From Nocardia testacea NBRC 100365 (GTDB lineage Bacteria; Actinomycetota; Actinomycetes; Mycobacteriales; Mycobacteriaceae), in NCBI RefSeq assembly GCF_000308775.1, contig NZ_BAGJ01000029.1:1-64000 (forward strand): a DNA stretch of 64,000 nt. The letters are read 5' to 3'. Under the pieces are notes generated by a model. It saw nothing but the letters and a program-made list of their open reading frames with translations. It had not been told where the DNA came from and did not search any database. Shown piece by piece: positions 1 to 9,148 of this stretch. Within the stretch, counting starts at the first letter, position 1, and each line of letters opens with the position of its first letter. Made by a program: the position numbers and the translations under genes.

Positions 1-1511
1 GCGCAGCCGATCCGGCTCCGGCCGGGCTGCCGCGGCGCGAGCCGCGCGACGAGGCCGAATCGGCGCCGGTCGAGCTCCCACCGGCGTTGCCGCGGCGCCG
101 GCCGCAACCCCTCCGGGACGAGACGGCGTCGTCCGAACCCCGCGACTGGACCCTGAAGCGCTCGAAGCCCGCGGCCCCCGAACCCGAACCGGTGGACGCC
201 CCCGGACCCGAGCTCACCGCCGACCCGGAGCCCACCACCTACCTGCGGCCGATCCCCGATGTGGAGACGACGGCCTATATGTCCCCGGTCACCGACCTCG
301 CCGCGCGCGACGACCAGAGCACCCTGCTGTCGCTGTTCGACGAACAGGTGAGCCGGACCCCCACGGTCCCGGCCGTCCGGCAGGGCGCGCGGGTGCTGAG
401 CTACAGCGAACTGGACCGCAAGTCCCGGGCGCTGGCCGTGGAACTGATCCGGTTCGGCGTCGGCGACGGGACCTTGGTCGCCGTGGCCATGCGTCCCGGT
501 ATCGACCTGGTGGTCGCGGTCTGCGCGGTACTGCGCGCGGGCGGTGGGTACGTGCCGGTCGATCCCGGCCGTCCGGCCGCGGAAGTCGACGAGGTACTGG
601 CCGCGGCGGCCCCGATCTGCGTGCTGAGCACCTCGGACGAGGGCCTCACCACCGGTACCGGTATCTCGGTGGTCGCCATCGACCTGCTGTACCTGGACCT
701 GCCGACCGATCCGTCCGCCGACCCGCCGGTCGCCGCCGACGACCTCGCCGATATCCGGTACGTCCCCGGCGGATCGGCGGGTGTCACGAGCACCCATCGG
801 CAACTGGTCGAGCGATTGCGGCGGGCGCAGCGCAGCCACCCCTACGATTCGTCGGATCTGGTGCTGCACGCGGCGCCCACCGTCACCGACATCACGTTGT
901 GGGAGCTGTTCCGGCCGCTGCACCACGGCGCCCAGATCCTGATGCCCGACCATCCGGGCCGGGCGGCCGACCTGTCCCGTTCGATCGCCGCCCACCGGGT
1001 GACGATCGTGCACGTGGTCCCGTCCCTGCTGGACCGGTTCCTCGATTCGGTGACCGACGGCGGCGGCCGCGCCGCGCATCCGAGCCTGCGCCGGGTCGTC
1101 GTGGACGGCGCCGCGCTCCCGCCCGGCGGTGTCGAACGGTTCACCACCGTGCTGCCCGGCGCGGAATTGGTTATCTGGTACGGCCACAACGAGACGGGTG
1201 TGATCACCGTGGGGTCGGTCGGCGGGCGGCCGGTCACCAACGACCGCGTGTATCTCCTGGACGAGCAGCTGCGACCGGTACCGCCGGGCACCGTCGGTGA
1301 GATGTACATCGGCGGTCCGCAGCTGGCCCGGGGCTACCACGCCGCCGCCGCGGAAACGGCATCGAGGTTCGTCGCCACCGGCGGCGGGGGACGGCTGTAC
1401 CGGACGGGGGATCTGGTGCGCCGCCGGGACGGTGTGCTGGAATATCTCGGGCGTGTCGAACGCGTCGGCGGGTCGCTGATGAGCGGCTCCCGGCGTGGCG
1501 GGCATGATTGA
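1..1511 (+). CDS. Degenerate adenylation (AMP-binding) domain protein, 5' partial
   Basis: The frame is open to the left edge, so the gene starts outside the window; about 500 codons are visible. The first ~90 residues are Pro/Arg/Glu-rich and low in complexity. Then follows an NRPS-type adenylation fold: an A2-like stretch ending GGGYVPVDPGRP, a degraded phosphate-loop motif (YVPGGSAGVTST where TSGSTGxPKG is expected), NETG where the A5 motif normally has PTE, and a good A7 motif (YRTGDLVRRRDG). The protein stops straight after A7, so the C-terminal subdomain with the catalytic A10 Lys, and any carrier domain, are absent. It is unlikely to adenylate a substrate normally. It may be a remnant of a larger synthetase or a repurposed domain. 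No NRPS partner is visible next to it. Confidence 0.75.
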   Translation, partial: AADPAPAGLPRREPRDEAESAPVELPPALPRRRPQPLRDETASSEPRDWTLKRSKPAAPEPEPVDAPGPELTADPEPTTYLRPIPDVETTAYMSPVTDLAARDDQSTLLSLFDEQVSRTPTVPAVRQGARVLSYSELDRKSRALAVELIRFGVGDGTLVAVAMRPGIDLVVAVCAVLRAGGGYVPVDPGRPAAEVDEVLAAAAPICVLSTSDEGLTTGTGISVVAIDLLYLDLPTDPSADPPVAADDLADIRYVPGGSAGVTSTHRQLVERLRRAQRSHPYDSSDLVLHAAPTVTDITLWELFRPLHHGAQILMPDHPGRAADLSRSIAAHRVTIVHVVPSLLDRFLDSVTDGGGRAAHPSLRRVVVDGAALPPGGVERFTTVLPGAELVIWYGHNETGVITVGSVGGRPVTNDRVYLLDEQLRPVPPGTVGEMYIGGPQLARGYHAAAAETASRFVATGGGGRLYRTGDLVRRRDGVLEYLGRVERVGGSLMSGSRRGGHD

Positions 1512-1764
1512 TCTCGCTCCGCGGTGTCACGAGTCACCTACCGGGGCGGGCGCCGGTACCGAATCCCCACAGTCCGGTCGACCGAACCGGGATATTCGGG
1601 CAACGCTACGGTAACGATATGTCCGCAAAGTACGACTACAGGGACAGAACTCCCGGGGTGGGTGAATCCTGCCCCGTTACTGTGAGGCGTTCGGGTTCCG
1701 GAGCCGGAAGTTGCGGTGTGGAAAGAGCCCGGATGAAAATTCGAGACGAAGCGAAGGTGCGAAA

Positions 1765-2832
1765 TTGATACGTCGACTCACCCGGCGTGGCGGTAGGCGC
1801 GCCGCGGCGATGGTCGCGGCCACGGCAGTGCTGACCGGTGTGATGACCGGCCTGGGCGGTAGTACCGCCGGGGCGGACCCGATCATCGAATCCAAGACGC
1901 TGCTCGCCGACCCCACCGCGCCCGACGGGTCACGCATCGTGAAGGCCGAGTACAAGGACGACCGCAATCTGCGGTTGTACGTGAACTCGGTGGCCATGGA
2001 CAAGGACATCGTCGTCGACGTCCAGCGTCCGGCCGACGCCTCGGAGCCCCGGCCGACCCTCTACCTGCTCAACGGCGCGGGTGGCGGCGAGGATTCGGCC
2101 TCCTGGCAGGCCCAGACCAACACTCTCGATTTCTTGTCCGACAAGAACGTCAATGTGATCCAGCCCATCGGCGGCGCGTGGAGCTACTACACGGACTGGA
2201 TCAAGGACGACCCGGCACTGGGCCGTAACAAGTGGCGGACCTTCTTCACCGAAGAGCTCCCGCCGCTGATCGACGGCGCGCTGGGCACCAATGGCGTGAA
2301 CGCCATCGCCGGTCTGTCGACCTCGGGCACCACCGTGCTGGCCCTGCCGATCGCCAAGCCCGGTCTCTACAAGGCGGCCGCCGCCTACAGCGGTTGCGCC
2401 CAGACCAGCGACCCGGTCGGTTCGGAGTTCGTGAAGCTCACCGTGAACACCTGGGGTGGTGGCGACACCGACAATATGTGGGGTCCGCAGGGTTCGCCGG
2501 AATGGGCCGCCAACGATCCGTACGTGCACGCCGAAGGCCTGCGCGGTCTGGAACTCTACGTCTCCACCGGTAACGGCCTGCCCGGCCGGTGGGACACGCT
2601 GAACGGCCCGCACACGCTGCCCGGCTCCTACGGGCTGGCCAACCAGATCCTGGTCGGCGGCGTCATCGAGGCGGGTACCAATTTCTGCACCCATAACCTG
2701 AAGACGCGGCTGGATTCCCTCGGTATCCCGGCCACCTTCAACTTCCGGGACACCGGTACCCACTCCTGGGGTTACTGGGAAGACGAGTTCAAGGCTTCGT
2801 GGCCGGTGCTGGCCCGCGGCCTGGGACTCTAG
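1765..2832 (+). CDS. Secreted antigen-85-type mycolyltransferase/esterase
   Basis: Antigen 85-family alpha/beta hydrolase, expected to transfer mycolic acids to trehalose or arabinogalactan in the cell envelope. I chose the TTG at 1765 because GAAGG lies about 8 nt upstream and the product then begins with a typical signal peptide: an Arg-rich n-region, a hydrophobic core, and AGA as cleavage site near residue 37. An in-frame ATG at 1711 would add 18 residues before the signal. The nucleophile elbow is GLSTSGT (Ser near residue 185), and the C-terminal HSW (GTHSWGYW) carries the expected catalytic His. The length of about 355 residues fits the family. It stands alone and is followed by a strong hairpin. 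Family assignment is firm; the acyl donor and acceptor are not shown by sequence. Confidence 0.9.
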   Translation: MIRRLTRRGGRRAAAMVAATAVLTGVMTGLGGSTAGADPIIESKTLLADPTAPDGSRIVKAEYKDDRNLRLYVNSVAMDKDIVVDVQRPADASEPRPTLYLLNGAGGGEDSASWQAQTNTLDFLSDKNVNVIQPIGGAWSYYTDWIKDDPALGRNKWRTFFTEELPPLIDGALGTNGVNAIAGLSTSGTTVLALPIAKPGLYKAAAAYSGCAQTSDPVGSEFVKLTVNTWGGGDTDNMWGPQGSPEWAANDPYVHAEGLRGLELYVSTGNGLPGRWDTLNGPHTLPGSYGLANQILVGGVIEAGTNFCTHNLKTRLDSLGIPATFNFRDTGTHSWGYWEDEFKASWPVLARGLGL

Positions 2833-2851
2833 TCCCACCGCTGTTCCTCGA

Positions 2852-2895
2852 GCCCGTGCCGGGGCGGCCGTGCGCCGCCCCGGCACGGGCGTTTT
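2852..2895 (+). terminator. Intrinsic terminator after the mycolyltransferase
   Basis: A perfect 17-bp stem (2852-2868 with 2874-2890) closes a 5-nt loop and is followed by GTTTT. It lies 20 nt after the stop codon. Confidence 0.9.
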
Positions 2896-2920
2896 CGTAT
2901 CCGGCCGCGCCTCGGCCACG

Positions 2921-2953
2921 AAAACACCCGCCCTGCCGGCGGGCAGAGCGGGT
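2921..2953 (-). terminator. Intrinsic terminator after the enoyl-CoA hydratase gene
   Basis: An 11-bp stem with one mismatch (2926-2936 with 2943-2953) is followed on the minus strand by GTTTT. It lies 20 nt beyond the stop of the convergent gene. Confidence 0.75.
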
Positions 2954-2973
2954 GCGTGTGGCCGAAGTAGTAC

Positions 2974-3783
2974 TTACTCCGCGAAAACGGCCTTGCGTTT
3001 GCCCAGCATGGCACCGGCGCCTTCGAAGAAGTCGGGGGACTGCAGCAGTTCGACCTGACCGGCTTTCTCGTCGGCCAGGGCCGAATCCAGAGCGCTGAGG
3101 GTGGCCCGGTTGAGCGCCTTCTTGGTGAGTTCGAGCGCGCGCCGCGGACCGTGGGAGATCTTCTCGGCGGCGGCCTCGACCGCGGCGTCGAGCTCCTCGG
3201 TGGTGGCCAGCACCTCGGTGAGCAGGCCTTCGGCGCGGGCGGTGGGAGCCGGGAGGCGTTCGCCGAGCAGTGCCATCCGCGCGGCCAGCGGGCGGCCCGC
3301 GGCCGCGGCCACCAGTGCCGCGGCGCCGCCGTCGGGCATCAGGCCGATATTGATGAATGCCAGCAGCAGGTAGGAGTCGGCTTCGGCGTAGACCAGGTCG
3401 GCGGCCAGCGCGATACCCACACCCACCCCGGCGGTCGCGCCGCGGAGGCGGACGATAACCGGTACCGGTAGGTCGACGATGGCGCGGACGAGCCGGTTGG
3501 CGGCGTCCATCACCTGGTCGGGGGTGATGCCGCGGGCGCCTTCCTCGGCGCTGGCGGCCAGATCGGCGCCGGTGCAGAAGTCGCCCCCCTCACCGGTGAG
3601 CACGACCACCCGCACGGCTTTGTCCTGTGCGGCCGCGAGGAAGGTGTCGCCGAGCGAGACGAGGGAGTCGTAGTCGAGCGCGTTCTTGCGTTTGGGCTTG
3701 GTGAGGGTGACCCGCAGTACCCGGCCGTCCTGCACGGCGGAGAAACCCGCCGGCTGCGTGGTGGGGGAATCTGTGTTGACCAT
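2974..3783 (-). CDS. Enoyl-CoA hydratase/isomerase (crotonase) family protein
   Basis: A 269-residue crotonase-fold protein, the usual family length. The N-terminal part has the alpha-CoA loop (KRKNALD) and the oxyanion-hole segment GEGGDFCTGADLA; the second oxyanion segment appears as GATAGVGVG. Members hydrate or isomerise acyl-CoA thioesters in beta-oxidation or related pathways; the exact substrate cannot be read from the sequence. The ATG at 3783 has GGAG 6 nt upstream. It is divergent from the double TetR regulator at 3918, with two GTTAAC sites between them, so regulation by that protein is plausible. Confidence 0.88.
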   Translation of the reverse strand: MVNTDSPTTQPAGFSAVQDGRVLRVTLTKPKRKNALDYDSLVSLGDTFLAAAQDKAVRVVVLTGEGGDFCTGADLAASAEEGARGITPDQVMDAANRLVRAIVDLPVPVIVRLRGATAGVGVGIALAADLVYAEADSYLLLAFINIGLMPDGGAAALVAAAAGRPLAARMALLGERLPAPTARAEGLLTEVLATTEELDAAVEAAAEKISHGPRRALELTKKALNRATLSALDSALADEKAGQVELLQSPDFFEGAGAMLGKRKAVFAE

Positions 3784-3830
3784 GCGCGCTCCATCGAGTG
3801 CCCTCCGGTGCCGACCGGGTGGCGAATAGC

Positions 3831-3856
3831 GGTTAACGTTGCGAATTGTGGTTAAC
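3831..3856. promoter_or_regulatory. Candidate TetR operator pair (GGTTAAC x2)
   Basis: GGTTAAC occurs at 3831-3837 and again at 3850-3856. Each contains the palindrome GTTAAC, and the two are 19 bp apart, close to two helical turns, so they lie on the same DNA face. They sit between the divergent enoyl-CoA hydratase and TetR genes. The regulator assignment is inference. Confidence 0.4.
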
Positions 3857-3917
3857 TTAGGTTGACTTGTCGGGCGCTGTCAACACCGGCGGCGCCGCCG
3901 AGGCGAACGGAGAATGC

Positions 3918-5153
3918 ATGGTCGCGGATAGCAGCCGGGTGGACCCGGTGCGCGTGCGTCCGGCCGACCGTGGCAACGGCCAGGGCGGGCGGCGCCGGCC
4001 CAAGGACCGCAAGGTGCAGATCATGCGCGCCGCGGCCCGGGCTTTCAGTGAACGTGGCTACTACCCGGTCGGTGTGGACGAGATCGCGGCCGAGGTCGGG
4101 ATCTCCGGCCCCGCACTGTACCGCCATTTCGCCAATAAATACGCCCTGTTGGTCGCCGCCGCGGAAGAAGGCGCCCGGCAACTGCTCGAGGCCGCCCGGG
4201 CCGCCGACGAGCCGGAAGCGAAGCCGGACGAACGTCTCGACGCCCTCATCCGGGCGGTCGCCGAGCACACGATCGAGATCCGCCGCGAGGCGGGGCTGTA
4301 CCGGTGGGAGGGCCGCTATCTGGAGCAGCCCGACCGTGCCCGTATCCGCACTCTCTACAACGAGATCAACGACACGCTGGCCGCGCCGATCGAACAGCTC
4401 CGCCCGGATGCCCCGCCGGAGGACATCGCGCTACTGGCTGCCGCCGTACTCAGCGTGATCGGCAGTATCTCGGCCCATCGCACCGCCCTGTCCAGCGCCA
4501 AGCTGCTGCCGCTGCTGCACGATATGGCCTGGTCGATCGTGCGTACCGAACTGCCGCCCGCCCCGGGGGCAGGCGAACCCGACAACACTCCGCGCGGTCT
4601 GCCGGTGACGTCCAAACGGGAGCAGTTGCTCACCGAGGCGATCCGGATCTTCGGTCGCCGCGGCTACCACGAGGCCAGTATCGAGGAGATCGGCGCGGCC
4701 GTCGGGATCAACGCCTCCAGCGTCTACCGGTACTTCAGCAGTAAATCCGATCTGCTGGCGGCGGCCTTCCATCGCACCGGCGACCGGCTGGCCTTCGCCA
4801 TCACCGAGGCGCTCGCCGAGGCGAGCGGGCGCGCCGACGCGGTCGACAAGATCGCCGACCGCTATGTCCGGCTGAGTTTCGCCATGCCGGAGATAATGCC
4901 GGTGTACTACGCGGAGTTCCCGAACCTGCCTCCGGCCGAACAGCACAAACTGCGGGCCATCCAGCGGCAGAACGTGCACGAATGGGCGAATCTGCTCGAC
5001 GGTGACCCGACCGAGGCGCGCTTCCGGGTGCATTCGGCGATCGGCCAGGTCATCGATGTGGGCCGGTTGATCCGGTTCGATTCCCGGCCCCAGCACATGG
5101 CTCGGGTGCACGCGCTCATGATGGCGGCCATGCTGGGTTCACCCACGCGTTGA
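3918..5153 (+). CDS. Tandem double-domain TetR family transcriptional regulator
   Basis: The 411-residue protein contains two complete TetR N-terminal helix-turn-helix units. The first is near residues 30-80 (core VGISGPALYRHF) and the second near 235-285 (core VGINASSVYRYF). Each is followed by helical ligand-binding-like sequence, so the gene looks like a fused tandem duplication, about twice the usual TetR length. I chose ATG 3918, which has GGAGA about 5 nt upstream; a TTG at 3867 would add 17 residues. It is divergent from an enoyl-CoA hydratase gene, which suggests acyl-CoA-responsive control of lipid metabolism, but the ligand is not shown by the sequence. Confidence 0.88.
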   Translation: MVADSSRVDPVRVRPADRGNGQGGRRRPKDRKVQIMRAAARAFSERGYYPVGVDEIAAEVGISGPALYRHFANKYALLVAAAEEGARQLLEAARAADEPEAKPDERLDALIRAVAEHTIEIRREAGLYRWEGRYLEQPDRARIRTLYNEINDTLAAPIEQLRPDAPPEDIALLAAAVLSVIGSISAHRTALSSAKLLPLLHDMAWSIVRTELPPAPGAGEPDNTPRGLPVTSKREQLLTEAIRIFGRRGYHEASIEEIGAAVGINASSVYRYFSSKSDLLAAAFHRTGDRLAFAITEALAEASGRADAVDKIADRYVRLSFAMPEIMPVYYAEFPNLPPAEQHKLRAIQRQNVHEWANLLDGDPTEARFRVHSAIGQVIDVGRLIRFDSRPQHMARVHALMMAAMLGSPTR

Positions 5154-5294
5154 CCGGCGTCGCGGGCGCCGGACCACGATACGGCGAATCCACCACCGGC
5201 GATCCTCGGAAGGGTCGCGCGACCACCGGCTCGACCGGCCGATTCCGGGGAAGGGCTTGACCTTGCCCCTGGGGCAACGTTCGACCATCGTTCC

Positions 5295-6674
5295 ATGAGC
5301 GAAATCGAACAGGAATTGGCCGAATTCGTCGCGGTGTCGGCGGCCGGATTCGGGGTGCCGGGGGCAGCGGTGGGTGTCTCGGTCGCGGGCCGGGAGTACG
5401 TCGCGTGCCACGGTGTGACCAGTGTGGACAACCCCCTTCCGGTGGATACCGACACCGGGTTCGTCATCGGCTCCGTCAGTAAGACGTTCACCGCGACCGC
5501 GCTGATGCGACTGGTGGATCAGGGACTCGTGGAGTTGGATGCCCCGGTGCGGCGCTATGTTCCGGAATTCGCCGGTCCCCGGGTCGCCGCGCGCGAGGTG
5601 ACCGTAGCGCAGCTGCTCAACCACACCGCCGGAATGGAATGGAAGCTGAGTGCCGATCCCGGCGAAGGCGACGACGCGCTGGCCCGGCATGCGGAGATGC
5701 TCGCGGCGGCGCCGCTGGTCGCGGAGCCGGGTGCGCGGGCGTCCTACAGCCAGGCCGGATTCAACCTGGCGGGCCGGATCGTCGAGAACGTCACCGGACA
5801 GACCTTCGAGGGGGCCGTCGCGACTCTGCTGTTGCGGCCCCTGGGCCTGACGCACAGCGGCTATCTGCACAACGAGGTGATGACCCGCCGCTTCGCGGTC
5901 GGCCACAACAGCGGCGGCAACGGCGACCTGGCGGTGGCCGCGCAGTGGAAGGACAACCGTTCCAACAATCCCGGTGGCGGGTTGGTGTCCTCGGTCGGCG
6001 ATCTCCTGCGCTGGGCGCGGTTCCATCTCGGTGACGGCCGGGCCGCCGACGGCGACCGGATCATGCGCACCGAAAGTTTGCACCGTATGCGGGAGCAGAC
6101 GGTGGAACTGCGCGGCAGCACGCTGGGCGACGCGTTCGGCATCTGCTGGTTCCTGCGCGAGGTCGACGGTGTCGCGACCATCGGGCACGGCGGATCGGGC
6201 AACGGGCAGTTCGCCGAGCTGCTGCTGGTCCCGGAACGGGACTTCGCCGTGGTCGTGATGTCCAACGCGGGCCCCGACGCGGGACTGGAATTCGATCGTG
6301 CGACGGTGCGGTGGACGCTCGAACATTTCCTCGGAATGGTGGAACGCGATCCCACGCCGCTGCCCTACGACCCGGTGCGGGCGGCCGAGATCACCGGGAC
6401 CTACGAGAACGAGATGATGCGGCTCACCCTGGAAACCGACGGCACCGCGCTGGCGATCGGATGTGCCATCAAACCGGAGATCCGGGCGGCCGCGGATACT
6501 GAGCTGCCGCCCGATCTGCCGGCCGCGGCTCTCGGCCTGCTGCCCGGTGGCGCCGACGAGTACATCGTGACGGCCGGTGGCCTGGTCGGACAGCGCGGGT
6601 ACTTTACCCGGGACGGCTCCGGTGCCGTGGTGGGAATCGACCTCGCCGGCCGGTTCTTCGGCCGGGCGCGGTGA
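5295..6674 (+). CDS. Beta-lactamase-fold serine hydrolase (class C/esterase-like)
   Basis: A 459-residue member of the class C beta-lactamase/penicillin-binding-protein-like hydrolases. The SxxK motif is SVSK at residues 60-63, the Tyr motif is YSQ near residue 151 (Gln instead of the lactamase Asn, as in some esterases), and a late HGG (IGHGGSGNG) replaces KTG. About 100 residues after the hydrolase fold form an extra C-terminal domain. No signal peptide is seen, so it is probably cytoplasmic. The ATG at 5295 has no clear ribosome binding site. It lies 40 nt before a MerR regulator in the same direction, which may control it. Esterase or peptidase activity is more likely than beta-lactam resistance. 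Confidence 0.85.
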   Translation: MSEIEQELAEFVAVSAAGFGVPGAAVGVSVAGREYVACHGVTSVDNPLPVDTDTGFVIGSVSKTFTATALMRLVDQGLVELDAPVRRYVPEFAGPRVAAREVTVAQLLNHTAGMEWKLSADPGEGDDALARHAEMLAAAPLVAEPGARASYSQAGFNLAGRIVENVTGQTFEGAVATLLLRPLGLTHSGYLHNEVMTRRFAVGHNSGGNGDLAVAAQWKDNRSNNPGGGLVSSVGDLLRWARFHLGDGRAADGDRIMRTESLHRMREQTVELRGSTLGDAFGICWFLREVDGVATIGHGGSGNGQFAELLLVPERDFAVVVMSNAGPDAGLEFDRATVRWTLEHFLGMVERDPTPLPYDPVRAAEITGTYENEMMRLTLETDGTALAIGCAIKPEIRAAADTELPPDLPAAALGLLPGGADEYIVTAGGLVGQRGYFTRDGSGAVVGIDLAGRFFGRAR

Positions 6675-6714
6675 CGGGCCGGGTCGAGCGGCGCCGCGTC
6701 GGAAGGGAACAGTC

Positions 6715-7443
6715 GTGATCACCATCGGGCAGCTCGCGCGGTACGCGGGCGTGACGACCAAGGCCGTCCGCGTCTACCACGAACGCGGCCTGCTTCCCGA
6801 GCCGTCGCGCGACTCCTCCGGCTATCGGCGTTACCGTGCCGAGGACGCCGTCCAACTGGTCCGGATCAGGACGCTGGCGCAGGCGGGAGTACCGCTGGCG
6901 CGGATCGCGGAATTGCTGGCCGCCGGGCCCGGCGAATTCGCGGCGGCGCTCGCCGAGATCGATGCCGGGCTCGCCGAACGTGCCGCCGAGATCCGCCGCA
7001 CCCGGGCCCGGCTCACCGAGCTGGTCAGTGGCGACCGGCTTTTCGTCTCCGCCGAGGTGGCCGGGTACCTCGATCGGCTGCGGCAGGCGGGTGCGAGCGA
7101 ACGTGCCGTACGGATGGAGCGCGATATCTGGATCCTGCTGCATTCGGTGGCGCCCGAGCAGGCCGCGGCATGGGTCGCCGACAAGCTGGATGCCCTCGAA
7201 GATCCCGAGTTCGGCGCCCTGTACCTCGCGCACGATGCCGCGTTCGACTGGTCGCCCGACGATCCGCGGCTACCGGACCTGGCGGAGCGCACCGCGCGCT
7301 GGCTGGCGGGGCGGGGCGGTGTGGCGGACCGGACGATCCCCGCCCTGGATCCGGAGCTGCTCCGACTGGTGACCGGGTCGCTCGACACCAGCTCACCCGC
7401 TTGGGATCGGCTCGCCACCCTGGCGCGTGACCGGGCCGGCTGA
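6715..7443 (+). CDS. MerR family transcriptional regulator
   Basis: The 242-residue product starts with a MerR winged helix (ITIGQLARYAGVTTKAVRVY, then GYRRY) directly at its N-terminus, which fixes the start at GTG 6715. GGAAGGG lies 8-14 nt upstream. The region after the DNA-binding domain contains a helical linker and a C-terminal domain without Cys or His clusters, so a metal sensor is unlikely and an organic or multidrug-type ligand is more plausible. It follows the serine hydrolase gene in the same direction. Confidence 0.87.
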   Translation: MITIGQLARYAGVTTKAVRVYHERGLLPEPSRDSSGYRRYRAEDAVQLVRIRTLAQAGVPLARIAELLAAGPGEFAAALAEIDAGLAERAAEIRRTRARLTELVSGDRLFVSAEVAGYLDRLRQAGASERAVRMERDIWILLHSVAPEQAAAWVADKLDALEDPEFGALYLAHDAAFDWSPDDPRLPDLAERTARWLAGRGGVADRTIPALDPELLRLVTGSLDTSSPAWDRLATLARDRAG

Positions 7444-7630
7444 AGGTCGCTGTCGCGGTGCGGCGACGGAACCGAACGGCACGAGACGGCCGGACCCGTC
7501 GATCACCGCGACGGCTACACCGTTCCCCATCGACCGGCCGGGCGCCGCCGACGATTCCGCGGCGGAACCGTATCCGGCGTACATGGTCGCCGCAGCACGG
7601 AAGAGTCGGCCACGGCCGGGAAGCGGTCGA

Positions 7631-9148
7631 TCAGCCGTGGCGGAACCGGAAAACCGTGCGCGCCAGCTGCAGTCGCCGCACATTGCGGTGGAAGCTGGAC
7701 AGGCCCAGCGGTTCCCCGTACCGGTTGCGGGCGATGGACAGGGTCCGGCTGAATTCGCGGAGCCCGTGTACGCCGTGGCTGTGCCCCTGCCCGTATTCGC
7801 CGACCCCGCCGAAGGGTAGCGCCGGAATACTGGCATAGGTGGTGGCGGTATTGACCGTCACCACCCCGACCCGGAGCCGTTCGGCATAGATCTCGACCTC
7901 GGCGATATCGCGGGTGAACACCGAGACCGCGATACCGCGGCCGGCATCGTTGATCCGGTCCACCGCGTCGTCGAGGTCGCGCACCTTGTTGACGATGAGG
8001 ACCGGGCCGATGCCCTCCTCGGTGATGGCGACGCTCTCCTCCGGTACATCGGCCAGCACGATGGGCTCGACGTAGGGTTCGCGAATGGAATCCAGCCCGC
8101 CGACCACCGCGCGACCGCCGCGCGCCAGCGCGTCGCGGACCTGTTTGCGCACCACCTCGGTCTGCGATTCCAGGATCATCGGCCCGTAGGACGATCGCCG
8201 GTCCGCGCCGGGCTTCAGGGCACGCGCCCGTTCGGCCACCAGGTCGAGGAACTGGTCGTAGATCGAGGCCGCGACATAGGCTCGCTGGACGCCGGTCGCG
8301 TTCTGGCCCGCGTTGGCCATGGCTCCGAACACCGCGGCATCGGCGGCGTCGTCCAGTTTCGCGTCGACGTGCACGATCATCGCGCCCTTGCCGGAATTCT
8401 CGACCACCACCGGAGTCATGGTCTGCGAGCACAGCGAGATCACTTCGCGGCCTTCTGCTTCCGGCCCCGCGTACGCGATCTTGTCGACCCCGGCGCGACA
8501 CAGCGCGGCCGCGGTCGAATCGTCGCCGGTGACCGCCGCGAGAACGGGTTTGTCCGGGGCGATCTCACGCCAGGTCTCGGCCAGCCACAGCCCGGTGCCG
8601 CTGGTCACCGCGTGCGGTTTGAAGACCACCGCGTTGCCCGCGGCCATGGCGTAGGCGATCGAGCCCATCGGGGTGAACACCGGATTCTGCCAGGGGCCGA
8701 GGACACCGATGACGCCCAGTGGCAGGTAACCGACCGACGCCCGCTGATTGCGGGTGAGCCAGTTGGAGGCCAGTGTTTTGCGGCCCAGCGCGGCCGCGGC
8801 GTTGCGGGCCGCCCAGTCCAGATTCTCCACGGCGAGCATGACTTCGATCGCCGCGTCGGCCTCGGGTTTGCCGGTTTCCTCGCGCAGGATCTCCACCAGT
8901 TGCGCGGCCCGGCGCGCGATGACCCGTTTCCACTCCAGCAGGAGTCGCTTGCGAGTTCCGAAACCCGCTGTCGACCACCAGTTCTCGACTGTGCGCGCGG
9001 CATGGACGGCGCGTTCGAGGTCGCTGGGGCCGGCAACGGCATAACTGCCCACCACCTCGCCGGTGCGGGGGTCGTGGGATGTGAGCACGCTCGGTCGGCC
9101 GGATCCTCCCGAACGCGCCGCCACCTCGGGCTGCGCGGTATCGGCCAT
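7631..9148 (-). CDS. Aldehyde dehydrogenase family protein lacking the catalytic Cys
   Basis: The 505-residue protein has the length and fold signatures of NAD(P)-dependent aldehyde dehydrogenases, resembling the succinate-semialdehyde dehydrogenase branch: an N-terminal cofactor-binding region (GPWQNP), and VVENSGKG where xELGGK normally carries the general-base Glu. The segment that should read GQxCxxxxR is GQNATGVQR, so the nucleophilic Cys is Ala (GCG codon, about 8300). The rest of the fold is intact with no frameshift. I chose ATG 9148 as start; the open frame extends upstream to 9769 but that part is shadow of other sequence. It may be an inactive paralogue, a binding protein, or an enzyme of different chemistry. 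It is divergent from the ABC exporter operon. Confidence 0.85.
   Translation of the reverse strand: MADTAQPEVAARSGGSGRPSVLTSHDPRTGEVVGSYAVAGPSDLERAVHAARTVENWWSTAGFGTRKRLLLEWKRVIARRAAQLVEILREETGKPEADAAIEVMLAVENLDWAARNAAAALGRKTLASNWLTRNQRASVGYLPLGVIGVLGPWQNPVFTPMGSIAYAMAAGNAVVFKPHAVTSGTGLWLAETWREIAPDKPVLAAVTGDDSTAAALCRAGVDKIAYAGPEAEGREVISLCSQTMTPVVVENSGKGAMIVHVDAKLDDAADAAVFGAMANAGQNATGVQRAYVAASIYDQFLDLVAERARALKPGADRRSSYGPMILESQTEVVRKQVRDALARGGRAVVGGLDSIREPYVEPIVLADVPEESVAITEEGIGPVLIVNKVRDLDDAVDRINDAGRGIAVSVFTRDIAEVEIYAERLRVGVVTVNTATTYASIPALPFGGVGEYGQGHSHGVHGLREFSRTLSIARNRYGEPLGLSSFHRNVRRLQLARTVFRFRHG

Noticed and set aside
3850..3868. Iron box before the TetR gene (TTAGGTTGAC)
   Set aside because: Only the left half resembles the consensus. 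The GTTAAC pair explains the region better.
5139..6761. 540-codon antisense frame over the serine hydrolase
   Set aside because: The plus strand carries SxxK, Tyr and HGG motifs. The antisense product has none.
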